Shown: positions 53,126-63,011, counted from the stretch's first letter. The stretch is DNA of 64,000 nucleotides from Hyphomicrobium sp. MC1 (GCF_000253295.1 NC_015717.1:3596001-3660000); one strand, 5' to 3'. Notes: a model not told the origin generated them from the sequence alone. Translations and numbers: made by a program.

Positions 53126-53893
53126 TCAGCCGGCGCCTGCGATTACGGCAGCGGCAACAGCCAGGAACGCAGTCTCATAGACCTGCTCGACGGCGCCCAG
53201 CACGTCGCCGGTGTAACCGCCGATCTTGCGCTGCGCGAGGATCACAATCACGGCCGCGGCGGCGAAAGCGACAACGGTTGCCGCGAAGAAAGCTGCGATA
53301 CTCATAACGAACGGCCCGACGGCGAGCCCTGTCACGATCGCGACGATGAGTTCGCCGCGCGTCATCCGGACCGGCGTGCGGCTGACCTTGACGTTATCGC
53401 CGCCGGCATAAGGGAGAAATGCCAGCGCGAGCACGGCGGCGAGGCGGCCACCCGCATAAGAGGTGATCAACGCGCCGATAACGGCGACCGGCCCGATGGC
53501 GGCAAGCGACGTTCCTTTCAGTGCGAGAACGGCAATGAGCGCCAGCACGCCATATGTGCCGATGCGGCTGTCCTTCATGATTTCGAGGCGGCGCTCGACG
53601 TTCGATCCGCCGCCGAACGCGTCGACCGTGTCGGCAAGTCCGTCTTCATGCAACGCGCCGGTCAGCAGCACCGACGCGACGAGGCTGATGACGACGGCGA
53701 CCGATGCCGGAAAAACGGCAGTAGCCGCGAGCATGACAAGGCCGACGGTCGCGCCAATGAGCGCGCCGACAAGCGGCATGTATTTCGCCGAGCGCGGCAG
53801 CCAATCCTCCGGAAAAGGAATGATCTGCTTTACCTGGATGCGCGTCAGAAATTGCAGAGCGATGAGGAAGAACCGAACCTCATGCGCGATCAT
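53126..53893 (-). CDS. cobS: Cobalamin synthase (adenosylcobinamide-GDP ribazoletransferase)
   Basis: Integral membrane enzyme joining AdoCbi-GDP and alpha-ribazole in the last stage of B12 assembly. 255 residues with about six helices and the family start FLIALQFLTRIQVKQIIPF and the GALHEDGLADTVDAFGGG motif with its acidic residues. It overlaps cobT by four bases. In Pseudomonas naming it is cobV. The product cofactor is required by the diol dehydratase at 24505. Confidence 0.93.
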   Translation of the reverse strand: MIAHEVRFFLIALQFLTRIQVKQIIPFPEDWLPRSAKYMPLVGALIGATVGLVMLAATAVFPASVAVVISLVASVLLTGALHEDGLADTVDAFGGGSNVERRLEIMKDSRIGTYGVLALIAVLALKGTSLAAIGPVAVIGALITSYAGGRLAAVLALAFLPYAGGDNVKVSRTPVRMTRGELIVAIVTGLAVGPFVMSIAAFFAATVVAFAAAAVIVILAQRKIGGYTGDVLGAVEQVYETAFLAVAAAVIAGAG

Positions 53894-54936
53894 TCGGGAT
53901 GTTCGCCCGGCAGGTCGGCCATCTCGCGCAGCATCAATTCCGCGCCGCGAATGATCGGCACGGCAAGGGCCGCGCCTGTCCCTTCGCCAAGCCGCATCTC
54001 TAGTTCGAGCAGCGGTTTAACATGCAGATGACGGAGCAATGCAGCGTGGCCCGGTTCAGCCGAGCAATGGGCGAAGACACAGTTGTCGAGCATGCCCGGA
54101 TAAAGCGCTTCCGCGGCAATTGCGCCTGCCGTCGAGATAAAGCCATCGACAACGACGACGCGGCCGGCTTGTGCCGCCGCGGTCATGGCGCCTGCCATCA
54201 TGACGATTTCGAAACCGCCGAACTGCCGGAGGACCTCGAAGGTGCGGCCCGCTTCAGTCGATGGTGCGATGGCGGCGCGATCAATCGTTTCCTTCAGCAC
54301 CTGATATTTGTGATCGAGGCCGAGGGCGGGCGCGCCTGCGCCGGGGCCGACCAATGTTCTGAGATCGAGGCCTGTCAGGGCATGTGCGATCAGCGACGCC
54401 GAACTCGTATTGCCGATGCCGATTTCGCCGTAGCCGACGATGCCGACATTTTCGGTGCCTAGGCGTGCATCGAGAATGCGGCCTGCGTCGAGCGCAGCGG
54501 TGCATTCTTCAACCGACATAGCGGGTTCACGGCGCGCGTTTTTCGTGCCGGAGCCGATGCGGCGCTCCGTCAATAATTCATGCGGCGGCAGCGGTTCGAG
54601 CAATCCGGCATCGACGAGTTCAACGCCGACGCCAGCCGCGCGTGCGAGCACGTTGACGCCAGCGGAGCCCAAGAGAACGAACTTCGCGATCTCGCGGGAG
54701 ACGACGGAGGGATATGCCGTCACGCCTTCGGCCGCGATGCCGTGATCGGCGGCGAAGACCACGATCTTTGCATTGCCGAGATCGGGCGCGGTCGATCCGG
54801 CGATCAGGCCGATCTGCAGGGCGAGTTCTTCGAGCCGCCCGAGCGAGCCGACCGGCTTGGCTTTGCCGCGGATGTGGGCCTTCAGCTTGTCGCTTAAAAG
54901 CTCGCGGGATTTGATAACTTGGGGTGCGGTGGTCAT
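53890..54936 (-). CDS. cobT: Nicotinate-nucleotide:DMB phosphoribosyltransferase
   Basis: Makes alpha-ribazole phosphate, the lower ligand of cobalamin, from dimethylbenzimidazole. The 348-residue product carries FAADHGIAAEGVTAYPS near residue 60, the GEIGIGNTSSASL motif, and a C-terminal LGEGTGAALAVPIIRGA with the catalytic glutamate. Its ATG overlaps the glcF stop (ATGA) and its own stop overlaps cobS. In Pseudomonas naming it is cobU. Confidence 0.94.
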   Translation of the reverse strand: MTTAPQVIKSRELLSDKLKAHIRGKAKPVGSLGRLEELALQIGLIAGSTAPDLGNAKIVVFAADHGIAAEGVTAYPSVVSREIAKFVLLGSAGVNVLARAAGVGVELVDAGLLEPLPPHELLTERRIGSGTKNARREPAMSVEECTAALDAGRILDARLGTENVGIVGYGEIGIGNTSSASLIAHALTGLDLRTLVGPGAGAPALGLDHKYQVLKETIDRAAIAPSTEAGRTFEVLRQFGGFEIVMMAGAMTAAAQAGRVVVVDGFISTAGAIAAEALYPGMLDNCVFAHCSAEPGHAALLRHLHVKPLLELEMRLGEGTGAALAVPIIRGAELMLREMADLPGEHPE

Positions 54937-56297
54937 GCGCCGATATAATCCTCAACTGTGTTCTTCGGCTGCGGAACGTCTGTCGAATACTTTTCGAGCG
55001 CTTCGAGGCCTGGCGGAACCGGGCCGCCGTGCGCCCAATCGAGCAGCTCGATCGTATGCACGATCGGAACCTCAAGAGCCGTCCCGAGCTGCGTGATGCA
55101 ACCGATGTTACCGGCCGCCACAACGTCGGGCTTCAACGACTTGATGTGACCGGCCTTGCGATCCCGCAGCGCGCCTGCGATCTCCGGCTGAACAATATTG
55201 TAGATGCCCGCCGAGCCGCAACATAGATGCGCTTCCGGAACGTCAAGCACGGTAAATCCAGCCTTCTTCAATAGCGCTTTCGGTTGCGTCGTCACGCGCT
55301 GACCGTGCTGCAGTGAACAGGCGGCGTGATACGCGACCTTGAGGCTCGACCAACGCTTCGGAGCGCCGATGTCGTACTGATCGAGGAATTCCGTCACGTC
55401 CTTAGTCATCGACGAGATGGTTTTGGCGCGCTCGGCGTAGTCGGGCTCGTGCTTCAACAGGTGGCCGTAGTCTTTCACCGTCGTGCCGCAGCCCGACGTG
55501 TTGATGATGATGGCGTCAACGCCGCCCTTGGCGATTTCCTTGCTCCAGGCATCGACGTTGATCTTGGCCGCTGCGATCGCCTTTTCCTCTTGGCCGATGT
55601 GCTGGCTCAAGGCGCCGCAGCACGCCGCGCCCGCTGAGACGACGACATCGACGCCGCCACGCGCAAACAGCCGGATCGTCGCGTCGTTGATCTCGGGCCG
55701 CAGCACCTGTTGAGCACAGCCCGCAAGCATGATGACACGGCCGGTGCGCACCCCCGTCGGCGACGCTGTGCCAGGACCTTTGAAGCGTCCGGCGTTCGGG
55801 CTTTGCTGAGGCGCCAGCTCGACCATCGCGGCGAGTTCGGGAAAGTTCAGCTTGCGCAGCGTCGGCGCGAGACGACGGCCGAGCGGGGCTGCGCGCAACG
55901 CCCAGCGGAAGCGGCGCGGATGCGGCAGGATTTCTGTCAAGGCGCGGCGGATGAGGCGATCCTTCAGGCTACGATGCCCGGTCTTCTCGATATGCTTTCG
56001 CGCCACTTCAACCAGATGCATGTAATCGACGCCCGATGGGCAGGTCGTCATGCAAGAGAAGCAGGAAAGACAGCGATCGATGTGCGTCGAGATTTCCGGC
56101 TTCGCGTCGAGGCCTTTCTCAAGCATGTCCTTGATGGCGTAGATGCGGCCACGCGGGCTGTCGCGTTCGTCGCCCAGCACGACGTAGGTCGGGCAGGTCG
56201 CCGTGCAGAAACCGCAATGGACGCAACGGCGCAGGATGCGCTCGGCCTCCTTCACATCCGGATCGTTGAGTTGCTCTGGCTTGAAATTGGTTTGCAT
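54933..56297 (-). CDS. glcF: Glycolate oxidase iron-sulfur subunit
   Basis: Electron-transfer subunit of glycolate oxidase. 454 residues with two 4Fe-4S motifs near the N-terminus (CVHCGFCTATCP at about 26-37 and CLSCFSCMTTCP at about 76-87), and two CCG-type domains (AACCGALSQH, HLCCGSAGIYN). It takes electrons from GlcD/GlcE. It is 26 bases after glcE and overlaps cobT by four bases. Confidence 0.94.
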   Translation of the reverse strand: MQTNFKPEQLNDPDVKEAERILRRCVHCGFCTATCPTYVVLGDERDSPRGRIYAIKDMLEKGLDAKPEISTHIDRCLSCFSCMTTCPSGVDYMHLVEVARKHIEKTGHRSLKDRLIRRALTEILPHPRRFRWALRAAPLGRRLAPTLRKLNFPELAAMVELAPQQSPNAGRFKGPGTASPTGVRTGRVIMLAGCAQQVLRPEINDATIRLFARGGVDVVVSAGAACCGALSQHIGQEEKAIAAAKINVDAWSKEIAKGGVDAIIINTSGCGTTVKDYGHLLKHEPDYAERAKTISSMTKDVTEFLDQYDIGAPKRWSSLKVAYHAACSLQHGQRVTTQPKALLKKAGFTVLDVPEAHLCCGSAGIYNIVQPEIAGALRDRKAGHIKSLKPDVVAAGNIGCITQLGTALEVPIVHTIELLDWAHGGPVPPGLEALEKYSTDVPQPKNTVEDYIGA

Positions 56298-56323
56298 CGC
56301 GCCTGACTGCCGGGCTTATTTTT

Positions 56324-57547
56324 CTAGAAACTGGCGTACATGCGGCCGCGATTGAGAAGGCCCGCAGGATCGAACGCCGACTTGATGCCACGTGTCAATC
56401 GCTCGATCTCGGGCTTCAACGGCTCGAACACGTCGACGCTGCTGCGAACCTCGGGTTCGGCGCGGATCAAGGTTGCATGACCGTCGCGAACGGCGACGGC
56501 GCGGCGCACGTCGGCAGCGCCTGCGTCGGCGGCGGCTGGGACTTCCAGCCAGATCATGCCGCCCGACCAATCGTAGAAGGCAACGGCTGGCATGAATTTC
56601 TGAATCGCGAAGACGATCTCGGCGGCCTTCGTCGGTAATGACGAAATACGCCACAACGCGGTCTCGGTCGAGAAAGGCATGATCGACAGCGCGCGAAATT
56701 CGCTCCAGAGACCGAACGAATCTTCGGAATCGAGTTCGACTGGCGCGCCGTAGACCTTGAGCGCAGCCTTCAGCTTTTCCTTGCGCTCATCGATGGTGGC
56801 CGCAAACGTTTCAAGTCGTAGCAGCGTCAATGACTGGTCTAGGCCTCTCAGCTTCGGCGTTCGGAGGCGCGCGGCACAGTTCTTCGGAAGATGGACGGCG
56901 CCGGAAACCTCCAGCGGCGTACTCAGCGCGACGTTCAGCGCTTCGATGGCGAGATCGTCAGGCAGGCCGACAAACGCCAACGTCTGCATCGTTTGTGGGA
57001 TCGGCGCGACCTTGAACGTCAGTTCCGTCATAACGGCGAGGGTGCCCCAACTTCCGGTCAGGCCGCGCGCGACGTCCAATCCCGTGACGTTCTTCATCAC
57101 GCGTCCGCCCGACTTAAACAGCTCGCCGCGACCGTTGACGGCGCGCACGCCCAAGAGGTTATCGCGCGCGCTACCAGCCGAAATACGGCGAGAGCCAGAG
57201 AAGTTCGTGGCGAAGACGCCCCCGATCGACAGCGCGCCTCCTGGAGCCCCTGTCGCCGGACCGAGGTCGATCGGCTCAAACGCCAGCATCTGGCCGCGCG
57301 CCGCCAACACTGCTTCGATCTCGTAAAGCGGCGTGCCGGAGCGCGCCGACATGACGAGTTCGGTCGGCTCGTAGAGCGTGATGCCTTTCAGGCCCGACGT
57401 CGTCAGTACGACATCGGATTTCGCGACTCGGCCGGTGTTGCGAAGCGCGCCATGACCGACGACTTCGATGCCGCGCTGCTCGCGCACGAGCTTGGCGATC
57501 ATGGATTGCAATTCCCACTCGGCGGCGGGACGCCAAAGTTCGCTCAC
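56324..57547 (-). CDS. glcE: Glycolate oxidase FAD-binding subunit GlcE
   Basis: 407-residue flavoprotein subunit. From GTG 57547 it reads MSELWRPAAEWELQSM, then the FAD-binding PALGAPxGGxL-like stretch GPATGAPGGALSIGGVFATNFSGSRR. AGGAG lies about ten bases upstream of the GTG. The frame runs 14 codons further into glcD, which was rejected as start. It needs GlcD and GlcF for activity. Confidence 0.9.
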   Translation of the reverse strand: MSELWRPAAEWELQSMIAKLVREQRGIEVVGHGALRNTGRVAKSDVVLTTSGLKGITLYEPTELVMSARSGTPLYEIEAVLAARGQMLAFEPIDLGPATGAPGGALSIGGVFATNFSGSRRISAGSARDNLLGVRAVNGRGELFKSGGRVMKNVTGLDVARGLTGSWGTLAVMTELTFKVAPIPQTMQTLAFVGLPDDLAIEALNVALSTPLEVSGAVHLPKNCAARLRTPKLRGLDQSLTLLRLETFAATIDERKEKLKAALKVYGAPVELDSEDSFGLWSEFRALSIMPFSTETALWRISSLPTKAAEIVFAIQKFMPAVAFYDWSGGMIWLEVPAAADAGAADVRRAVAVRDGHATLIRAEPEVRSSVDVFEPLKPEIERLTRGIKSAFDPAGLLNRGRMYASF

Positions 57548-57560
57548 AGCCAATGATCTC

Positions 57561-59033
57561 CTAGGCGGCCTCGGGCGCGCTTGCGGCATTTCCGGCGCGC
57601 ATGACGTCGGTATAGGCGAGCGGGAAAACCTTCGCCTGGTTGAGCCGCCACGTCGGGTCGAAGACGGTTTTAACGCGCATCTGGACCATCAGATCCGTCT
57701 GCGAAAATTGCGTCGCCATCAGCTCGCGCTTCTCGATGCCGACGCCATGTTCACCCGTGAGACAGCCGCCGAGTTCGACGCAGAGCTTTAGGATAGCTTC
57801 TCCCGCCAGCTCGGCCTTGTCGGCCTGTTCGGGATCGTTGGCGTCGTAGAGAACGAGCGGATGCAGATTGCCGTCACCGGCGTGGAAGATGTTGGCGACC
57901 TTCAGGCCGTATTCGGCGCAGATCTGGTTGATACGCGTCAAGCAGTGCGGAAGCTGCCCGAGCGGAATGGTGCCGTCCATGCAAAGGTAATCGGCGACGC
58001 GGCCAATGGCGCCGAACGCCGCCTTACGGCCCGCCCAGATGCGGGCGCTTTGCTCGGGATCGGCGCTGATCTTGACTGTCTTGGGATCGAAGCGGGCTGC
58101 GATTTCGGCGACGCGGCCCAAGAGGATGCCGATCTCACTTTCGGAACCTTCCACCTCGACGATGAGCAAAGCTTCGACGTCTAACGGGTAACCGGCGCCC
58201 GCGAATGCTTCGCAAACTTCGATGGCCGCGCGATCCATGTATTCGATGGCGACCGGAATGATGCCGGCGGCGATGATGGCCGACACGCAACTGCCTGCGG
58301 CTTCCGGCGAGCGGAAGCCGATCATCATCGGACGGGCGCCTTCCGGTGCGGGGACGAGCTTCACCGTCGCCTCGGTTATGACACCGAGCTGACCTTCAGA
58401 ACCGATGACGTAGCTCAACAGGTCATAGCCGTTGCGTTCGAGCGTCGTGCCGCCGATCTCGACGATGGTACCGTCGATCAGGACCATCTTCACGCCGAGA
58501 ATGTTGTGCGTCGTGACGCCGTACTTCAGGCAGTGCGCACCACCAGAGTTCATCGCGATGTTGCCTGCGAGCGAACAGGCCAATTGCGACGACGGGTCCG
58601 GCGCATAGAAGAAACCTTGCTTGGAGACCTGCGCCGTAATCTGCAGATTGGTAATGCCGGCTTCGACACGCGCGATGCGATTGGCGCCGTCGATCTCGAT
58701 GACGCGGTTCATCTTCGAGATACAGAGAACGATGGAATCTTCCGTCGGCAGCGAGCCGCCGCAGAGCGATGTTCCGGCGCCGCGCGGAATAACTTTGACG
58801 TCGTTTTCGTGGCAAAACTTCAGGATCTTGGAGACTTCCTCGGTGGTGCGCGGCAGCACGACGAGCATCGGCACGCGGCGGTAGGCGGTGAAGGCATCCG
58901 TCTCGTAGGCGCGGCGGCCTTCCTCGTCGAGGATCAGAAGGTCTTTGCCGACGCGCGCTTTCAAGCCTTCCACCAGGATCGGCAAGCGGCGGATGACGCC
59001 GGCATCGGGCTCAGGCAGCTCGATATGCGGCAT
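57561..59033 (-). CDS. glcD: Glycolate oxidase FAD-linked subunit GlcD
   Basis: Catalytic flavoprotein that oxidises glycolate to glyoxylate. 490 residues: FAD-binding VIPRGAGTSLCGGSLPTEDSIV near 95-115, NSGGAHCLKYGVTTHNILG, and the C-terminal GCLTGEHGVGIEKRELM with the active histidine. It is the first gene of glcD-glcE-glcF and probably also of cobT-cobS. Glycolate may come from ethylene glycol or phosphoglycolate. Confidence 0.94.
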   Translation of the reverse strand: MPHIELPEPDAGVIRRLPILVEGLKARVGKDLLILDEEGRRAYETDAFTAYRRVPMLVVLPRTTEEVSKILKFCHENDVKVIPRGAGTSLCGGSLPTEDSIVLCISKMNRVIEIDGANRIARVEAGITNLQITAQVSKQGFFYAPDPSSQLACSLAGNIAMNSGGAHCLKYGVTTHNILGVKMVLIDGTIVEIGGTTLERNGYDLLSYVIGSEGQLGVITEATVKLVPAPEGARPMMIGFRSPEAAGSCVSAIIAAGIIPVAIEYMDRAAIEVCEAFAGAGYPLDVEALLIVEVEGSESEIGILLGRVAEIAARFDPKTVKISADPEQSARIWAGRKAAFGAIGRVADYLCMDGTIPLGQLPHCLTRINQICAEYGLKVANIFHAGDGNLHPLVLYDANDPEQADKAELAGEAILKLCVELGGCLTGEHGVGIEKRELMATQFSQTDLMVQMRVKTVFDPTWRLNQAKVFPLAYTDVMRAGNAASAPEAA

Positions 59034-59183
59034 CGTCGTTCGTCTCCACGTTGGTCTTCAGGGTGCTGTTTCGAGGTCGCGGACGACAGCCGTTCGGCGC
59101 CGCTCAACAGCGTTAAGCATCCTCGCACGTGTGTTCGCGACCGGCAATATGGCCGCACGCCAGCGACCACAGCCATTGATGGG

Positions 59184-59558
59184 TCAGCGAAAGCTGCCCC
59201 AACGCCCGGTTCCGCCGAGCCAGCGCGGACCTCTCGGGTCGCGGAAATCGCGTGGCGGGCCGCGTCGCTCCGGCGGCTCCCTCATTTCCGGCGGCGGAGG
59301 AGGGCCGCGGTGATCACGGAAATCGTCAGGTCCGCGGCCTTCGCGAATGCCACGATTGAACCGCCCGGCGGAGAAACACTGGCTGATGCAGGCTTGCAGT
59401 TGTGCGTCGCAGCGCGGCGTATACAAAAGCTTGGTCGCCATGCGGCAGGCGTTGTGCTGCGAGCGGCAGGCTATGGCACAAGGATCGGCCTTCGCTGCGT
59501 TTCCGGCAAAGGCGAAGAAGATCAGGACAGCCAGAACAGCCATCCCCCCCATCCTCAT
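59184..59558 (-). CDS. Small secreted cysteine-rich protein, unknown function
   Basis: 124 residues from ATG 59558. A signal peptide (MGGMAVLAVLIFFAFAGNAAKA) is followed by a compact part with six cysteines (DPCAIACRSQHNAC, PRCDAQLQACISQC), which could form three disulfides, and then a tail rich in Arg, Pro, Asp and Gly (GPPPPPEMREPPERRGPPRD). I do not recognise a named family. The frame is open 25 codons upstream to 59633. It stands alone between glcD and gshA. A plus-strand frame covers the same place but has no protein features. Confidence 0.65.
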   Translation of the reverse strand: MRMGGMAVLAVLIFFAFAGNAAKADPCAIACRSQHNACRMATKLLYTPRCDAQLQACISQCFSAGRFNRGIREGRGPDDFRDHRGPPPPPEMREPPERRGPPRDFRDPRGPRWLGGTGRWGSFR

Positions 59559-59696
59559 CGATGCCAACCGCAACCGCGACACGTACCGCCTCCTCAAACC
59601 TGGCCTAGGTGCTGGGCGGCTGGTCCTAAGCAAACCGGGGAGGCTAATGCGCCGACCATGAACACGCGCTGAACCGCACGCTGTCGAGGGGTGCGG

Positions 59697-61079
59697 TCAG
59701 AACGCAAGCTCTTCGAAAATATGATCAATATTGTTCTGCCATTCCCCCGAATAGCGCCGAAGCAGCTCATCAGAAACCGTCTGGCCATTGCCGGCAATTT
59801 TCTCAAGCGGTGCCAGATAGATCGTTTCGTCCTGATTCTTAGCGTTGATGCGACGCCGATTTTTGAGACCGGTGCGCGAAATGCGCAATACCCGCAACGC
59901 CAACGTCCTTACCGTCTCGGTACGAAACGGGGTCGCGAGCCCTGTCTTCGGGACGCCGACACGCAGAGCTTCGCGTTCTTCTTCGCTCCAATCGCGAACC
60001 AGCTCCCAGGCCTGAGCGAGCGCGTCTTCGTCATAAAGGATTCCGGTCCAAAACGCGGGAAGCGCGGTAATCGTCCCCCAGCGTCCACCATCCGCACCAC
60101 GCATTTCTAGAAAACGTTTGAGGCGAACTTCCGGAAAAAGCGTGGTGAGATGATCCGCCCAGTCGTCGATGGTTGGCAGCTCGCCTTCGAAGCCCTTCAG
60201 GCGGCCCGCCATGAAATCGCGGAACGAAGACCCAGCGACGTCGATGTAATTGCCGTCGCGGTAGACGAAATACATCGGCACATCGAGGGCATAATCGACG
60301 TAACGCTCGTAGCCCATGCCGTCTTCGAATGCGAAGGGCAGCATGCCGGTGCGCCGCTTGTCGGTATCGAGCCAGACGGCGCTACGCATCGACTGATAAC
60401 CGTTCGGCTTGCCTTCGGTGAAGGGCGAAGACGCAAACAGTGCCGTTGCGATTGGCTGCAGCGCCAGCGAGACGCACAGCTTCTTCACCATGTCGGCTTC
60501 GGAGGCGAAATCGAGGTTCACCTGAATGGTCGCGGTCCGGAACATCATGTCGAGACCACGGCTGCCGACGGTTGGCATGTAGTGCGCCATGACCTTATAG
60601 CGCTTCTTCGGCATCATCGGGATCTCATCGAGGCGCCACTTCGGCGTGAAGCCGACACCGAGAAAACCGATGGCGAGATCTTCGCCGACGCGGAGGACTT
60701 CGCGCAGGTGCTCGTCCGTTTCGTCCGCGGTTTCATGCAGCGTTTCGAGCGGCTGACCGGAAAGCTCGAACTGGCCGCCGGGCTCCAAGCTGATCGTACC
60801 GCCCTTCTCGCCCTCGGGCCGCTTCAAGGCGATGATGTTGTCGCCTTCCTTGATGGCGACCCAACCATAGCGCTGGATGAGCGCTTCCATCAGCGCGCGG
60901 ATACCATCCGAACCGCCGTAAGGCACCGGCTTCAGCGTGACGGTGCGAAAGACGAATTTCTCGTGCTCGGTGCCAATACGCCAATCGACCTTCGGCTTCT
61001 CGCCCGCTGCGATCCAGCGCACGAGATCGTCGCGCGTCTCAATCGCCGCGCTGGCAGCACCTTGTTCTCGTGTCGACAT
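59697..61079 (-). CDS. gshA: Glutamate-cysteine ligase (GCS2, alphaproteobacterial/plant type)
   Basis: First enzyme of glutathione synthesis, ATP-dependent. From ATG 61079 it has 460 residues, normal for this class, with WRIGTEHEKFVF, ISLEPGGQFELSGQPLETLH, GFTPKWRLDEIPMMPKKRY and QVNLDFASEADM, the substrate and metal-binding parts. The frame extends 46 codons upstream in a stretch without family character. Glutathione also serves formaldehyde detoxification in methylotrophs, which fits the inferred lifestyle. Confidence 0.94.
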   Translation of the reverse strand: MSTREQGAASAAIETRDDLVRWIAAGEKPKVDWRIGTEHEKFVFRTVTLKPVPYGGSDGIRALMEALIQRYGWVAIKEGDNIIALKRPEGEKGGTISLEPGGQFELSGQPLETLHETADETDEHLREVLRVGEDLAIGFLGVGFTPKWRLDEIPMMPKKRYKVMAHYMPTVGSRGLDMMFRTATIQVNLDFASEADMVKKLCVSLALQPIATALFASSPFTEGKPNGYQSMRSAVWLDTDKRRTGMLPFAFEDGMGYERYVDYALDVPMYFVYRDGNYIDVAGSSFRDFMAGRLKGFEGELPTIDDWADHLTTLFPEVRLKRFLEMRGADGGRWGTITALPAFWTGILYDEDALAQAWELVRDWSEEEREALRVGVPKTGLATPFRTETVRTLALRVLRISRTGLKNRRRINAKNQDETIYLAPLEKIAGNGQTVSDELLRRYSGEWQNNIDHIFEELAF

Positions 61080-61179
61080 GCCCGAGCGGCCCAGCTTCCT
61101 ATTCCGACGCGGGCAGACCCGCAGCTTGAGCCTTATGGCGAGGTGCGAGGGGGACGGCAATAGGTTCGGCTGCGTCACC

Positions 61180-61926
61180 CTAGTCGCGGCGCCAATCCCC
61201 AAGTGTGGCATTGACAAGCGCCAGAACTGCGACGGCAGCGGTGTCGGCGCGCATGATTCTCGGGCCGAGCGACAGCGACGTCACGAATGTCTTGCTGACG
61301 AGGCGCTCGCGCTCGCGTGGCGAAAACCCGCCTTCCGGGCCGACCAGGACGGCGAGCGGGCCCGGTTCGAGCTTTTGCAGAGTGGCAATAGGGTCGTTTT
61401 CCTGATCCTGCTCATCACAAAACACGATGCGTCGGCTGGCATCCCAGGCATCCAAAACGTCGTCGAGCCTGACTGGCGTCTGAACTTCTGGTACTCGAAG
61501 GACGCCGCACTGCTCGGCCGCCTCGATGACGTTGGCCTGCATCCGCTCGCTGTTAACCCTCTCGGCGATGGTCCGCTCCGTGATCACAGGCCGCAGCCGA
61601 GCGACCCCCATCTCGGTTGCCTTCTGGACCATGTAATCGAGCCGGGAACGCTTTAGCGGAGCGAAAAGATAATCGACGTCCGGGCCGCTTTCCTGCGGCC
61701 GCGCTTGGTCGTCGACGGTCAGAGCACCGCCGCGCTTGTGGGTTTCGCTGAGGCTCGCAACCCACTCACCGTGCCGGCCGTTGAAGACCAAAAGCCGGGC
61801 GCCGAGCTTCAGCCGCAAAACCGCCGTCAGGTAATGGGCTTGCGCGGGCTCCAGCTCGACGCGCCCGCCTGGGGCGAGATCGGCGTCAACAAACAGTCGT
61901 TCTGAGGTCAAGTCTCTGATGGCCAT
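61180..61926 (-). CDS. rsmE: 16S rRNA m3U1498 methyltransferase
   Basis: SPOUT-fold enzyme methylating U1498 of 16S rRNA. 248 residues with an N-terminal PUA-like domain (LAPGGRVELEPAQAHYLTAVLRLK) and the SAM knot motifs VLVGPEGGFSPRERE and SLGPRIMRADTAAVAVLAL. It is 100 bases upstream of gshA and divergent from ubiA. Confidence 0.94.
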   Translation of the reverse strand: MAIRDLTSERLFVDADLAPGGRVELEPAQAHYLTAVLRLKLGARLLVFNGRHGEWVASLSETHKRGGALTVDDQARPQESGPDVDYLFAPLKRSRLDYMVQKATEMGVARLRPVITERTIAERVNSERMQANVIEAAEQCGVLRVPEVQTPVRLDDVLDAWDASRRIVFCDEQDQENDPIATLQKLEPGPLAVLVGPEGGFSPRERERLVSKTFVTSLSLGPRIMRADTAAVAVLALVNATLGDWRRD

Positions 61927-62042
61927 GGTGCGGTCTTATCGAAGCCGCGCGCGCAGTCAAATTCATCGCAATCGGATGGTCGTGTTGCTTCAATGACGGA
62001 GGCCGGATAGGTCTTGCGGATTAGGCTAAGGAGAAACTGAAG

Positions 62043-63011
62043 TTGACGATGGGTGCCGCGATTTCGCCCGAGCCGCCAGCAAGTGTTGCCGATGCACCGC
62101 AGAAAAACTGGGTCGATCGCTGGGCTCCGGCATCCTGGCGGCCGTTCCTTCGGCTTGGGCGATTCGATCGCCCGATCGGCACGTGGCTGCTGCTTTTCCC
62201 CTGCCTTTGGTCGCAAGCGCTGGCGCAGGTGAACTCAGGCGACCACTATCCCGATCTCACCTATGTCCTGCTGTTCGCCATCGGTGCGCTGGCGATGCGC
62301 GCCTCGGGCTGCGCCTATAACGACTACGTCGACCGCGATATCGACGCCCGCGTGCAACGAACGGCCAGCCGGCCGCTGGCGTCCGGGCAGATCTCACCGG
62401 CGGCTGCGCTTGCGTTCATCATCATATCGGCCCTCGTCGGCCTCGCCGTGCTCGTGCAGTTCAATAGCTTCACGATCTGGCTGGCGATCGCGTCGCTGCT
62501 GATCGTTGCCGTTTATCCGTTCGCGAAACGGGTGACGTCTTATCCACAGATCGTTCTCGGGCTGGCGTTCAACTGGGGAGCGCTCGTCGGCTGGGCGGCG
62601 ATCAAAGGTTCAATCGGACTGCCTGCCCTGGCGCTCTATGCGGGCTGCGTGTTCTGGACGGTCGGTTACGACACGATCTATGCGCATCAGGACAAGGAAG
62701 ACGACGCGCTGCTCGGGCTGGGCTCGACGGCGTTGAAGTTCGGCGAGGACACGGTTTCCTTCGTCGGCGGCATGTATGCGCTGGCGGGCGTGATGTGGCT
62801 CGTTGCAGGTGCACTCGCGGGCGCCCACCTCGTCTACTTCCTCGCCGTGGTTTTGGTTTTCCTGCAAATGTCGTGGCAGGTCTCGACGCTCGATATCGGC
62901 GATCCGGCAAACTGCCTGCGCCGCTTCAAGTCCAATCGCGACGTCGGGCTGGCGCTGCTCGCGGGGCTTGTCGCGGATATGGCCCTATCGTGGTTCGCGG
63001 GCCTTAGCTGA
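62043..63011 (+). CDS. ubiA: 4-hydroxybenzoate polyprenyltransferase
   Basis: Integral membrane prenyltransferase of ubiquinone synthesis. 322 residues, about eight or nine helices, and the two aspartate motifs NDYVDRDID and DTIYAHQDKEDD that hold the Mg-diphosphate. The start is taken at TTG 62043 because AAGGAG lies nine bases upstream; ATG at 62049 is the alternative at a longer spacing. It draws on the same isoprenoid pool as hopanoid synthesis. Confidence 0.94.
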   Translation: MTMGAAISPEPPASVADAPQKNWVDRWAPASWRPFLRLGRFDRPIGTWLLLFPCLWSQALAQVNSGDHYPDLTYVLLFAIGALAMRASGCAYNDYVDRDIDARVQRTASRPLASGQISPAAALAFIIISALVGLAVLVQFNSFTIWLAIASLLIVAVYPFAKRVTSYPQIVLGLAFNWGALVGWAAIKGSIGLPALALYAGCVFWTVGYDTIYAHQDKEDDALLGLGSTALKFGEDTVSFVGGMYALAGVMWLVAGALAGAHLVYFLAVVLVFLQMSWQVSTLDIGDPANCLRRFKSNRDVGLALLAGLVADMALSWFAGLS

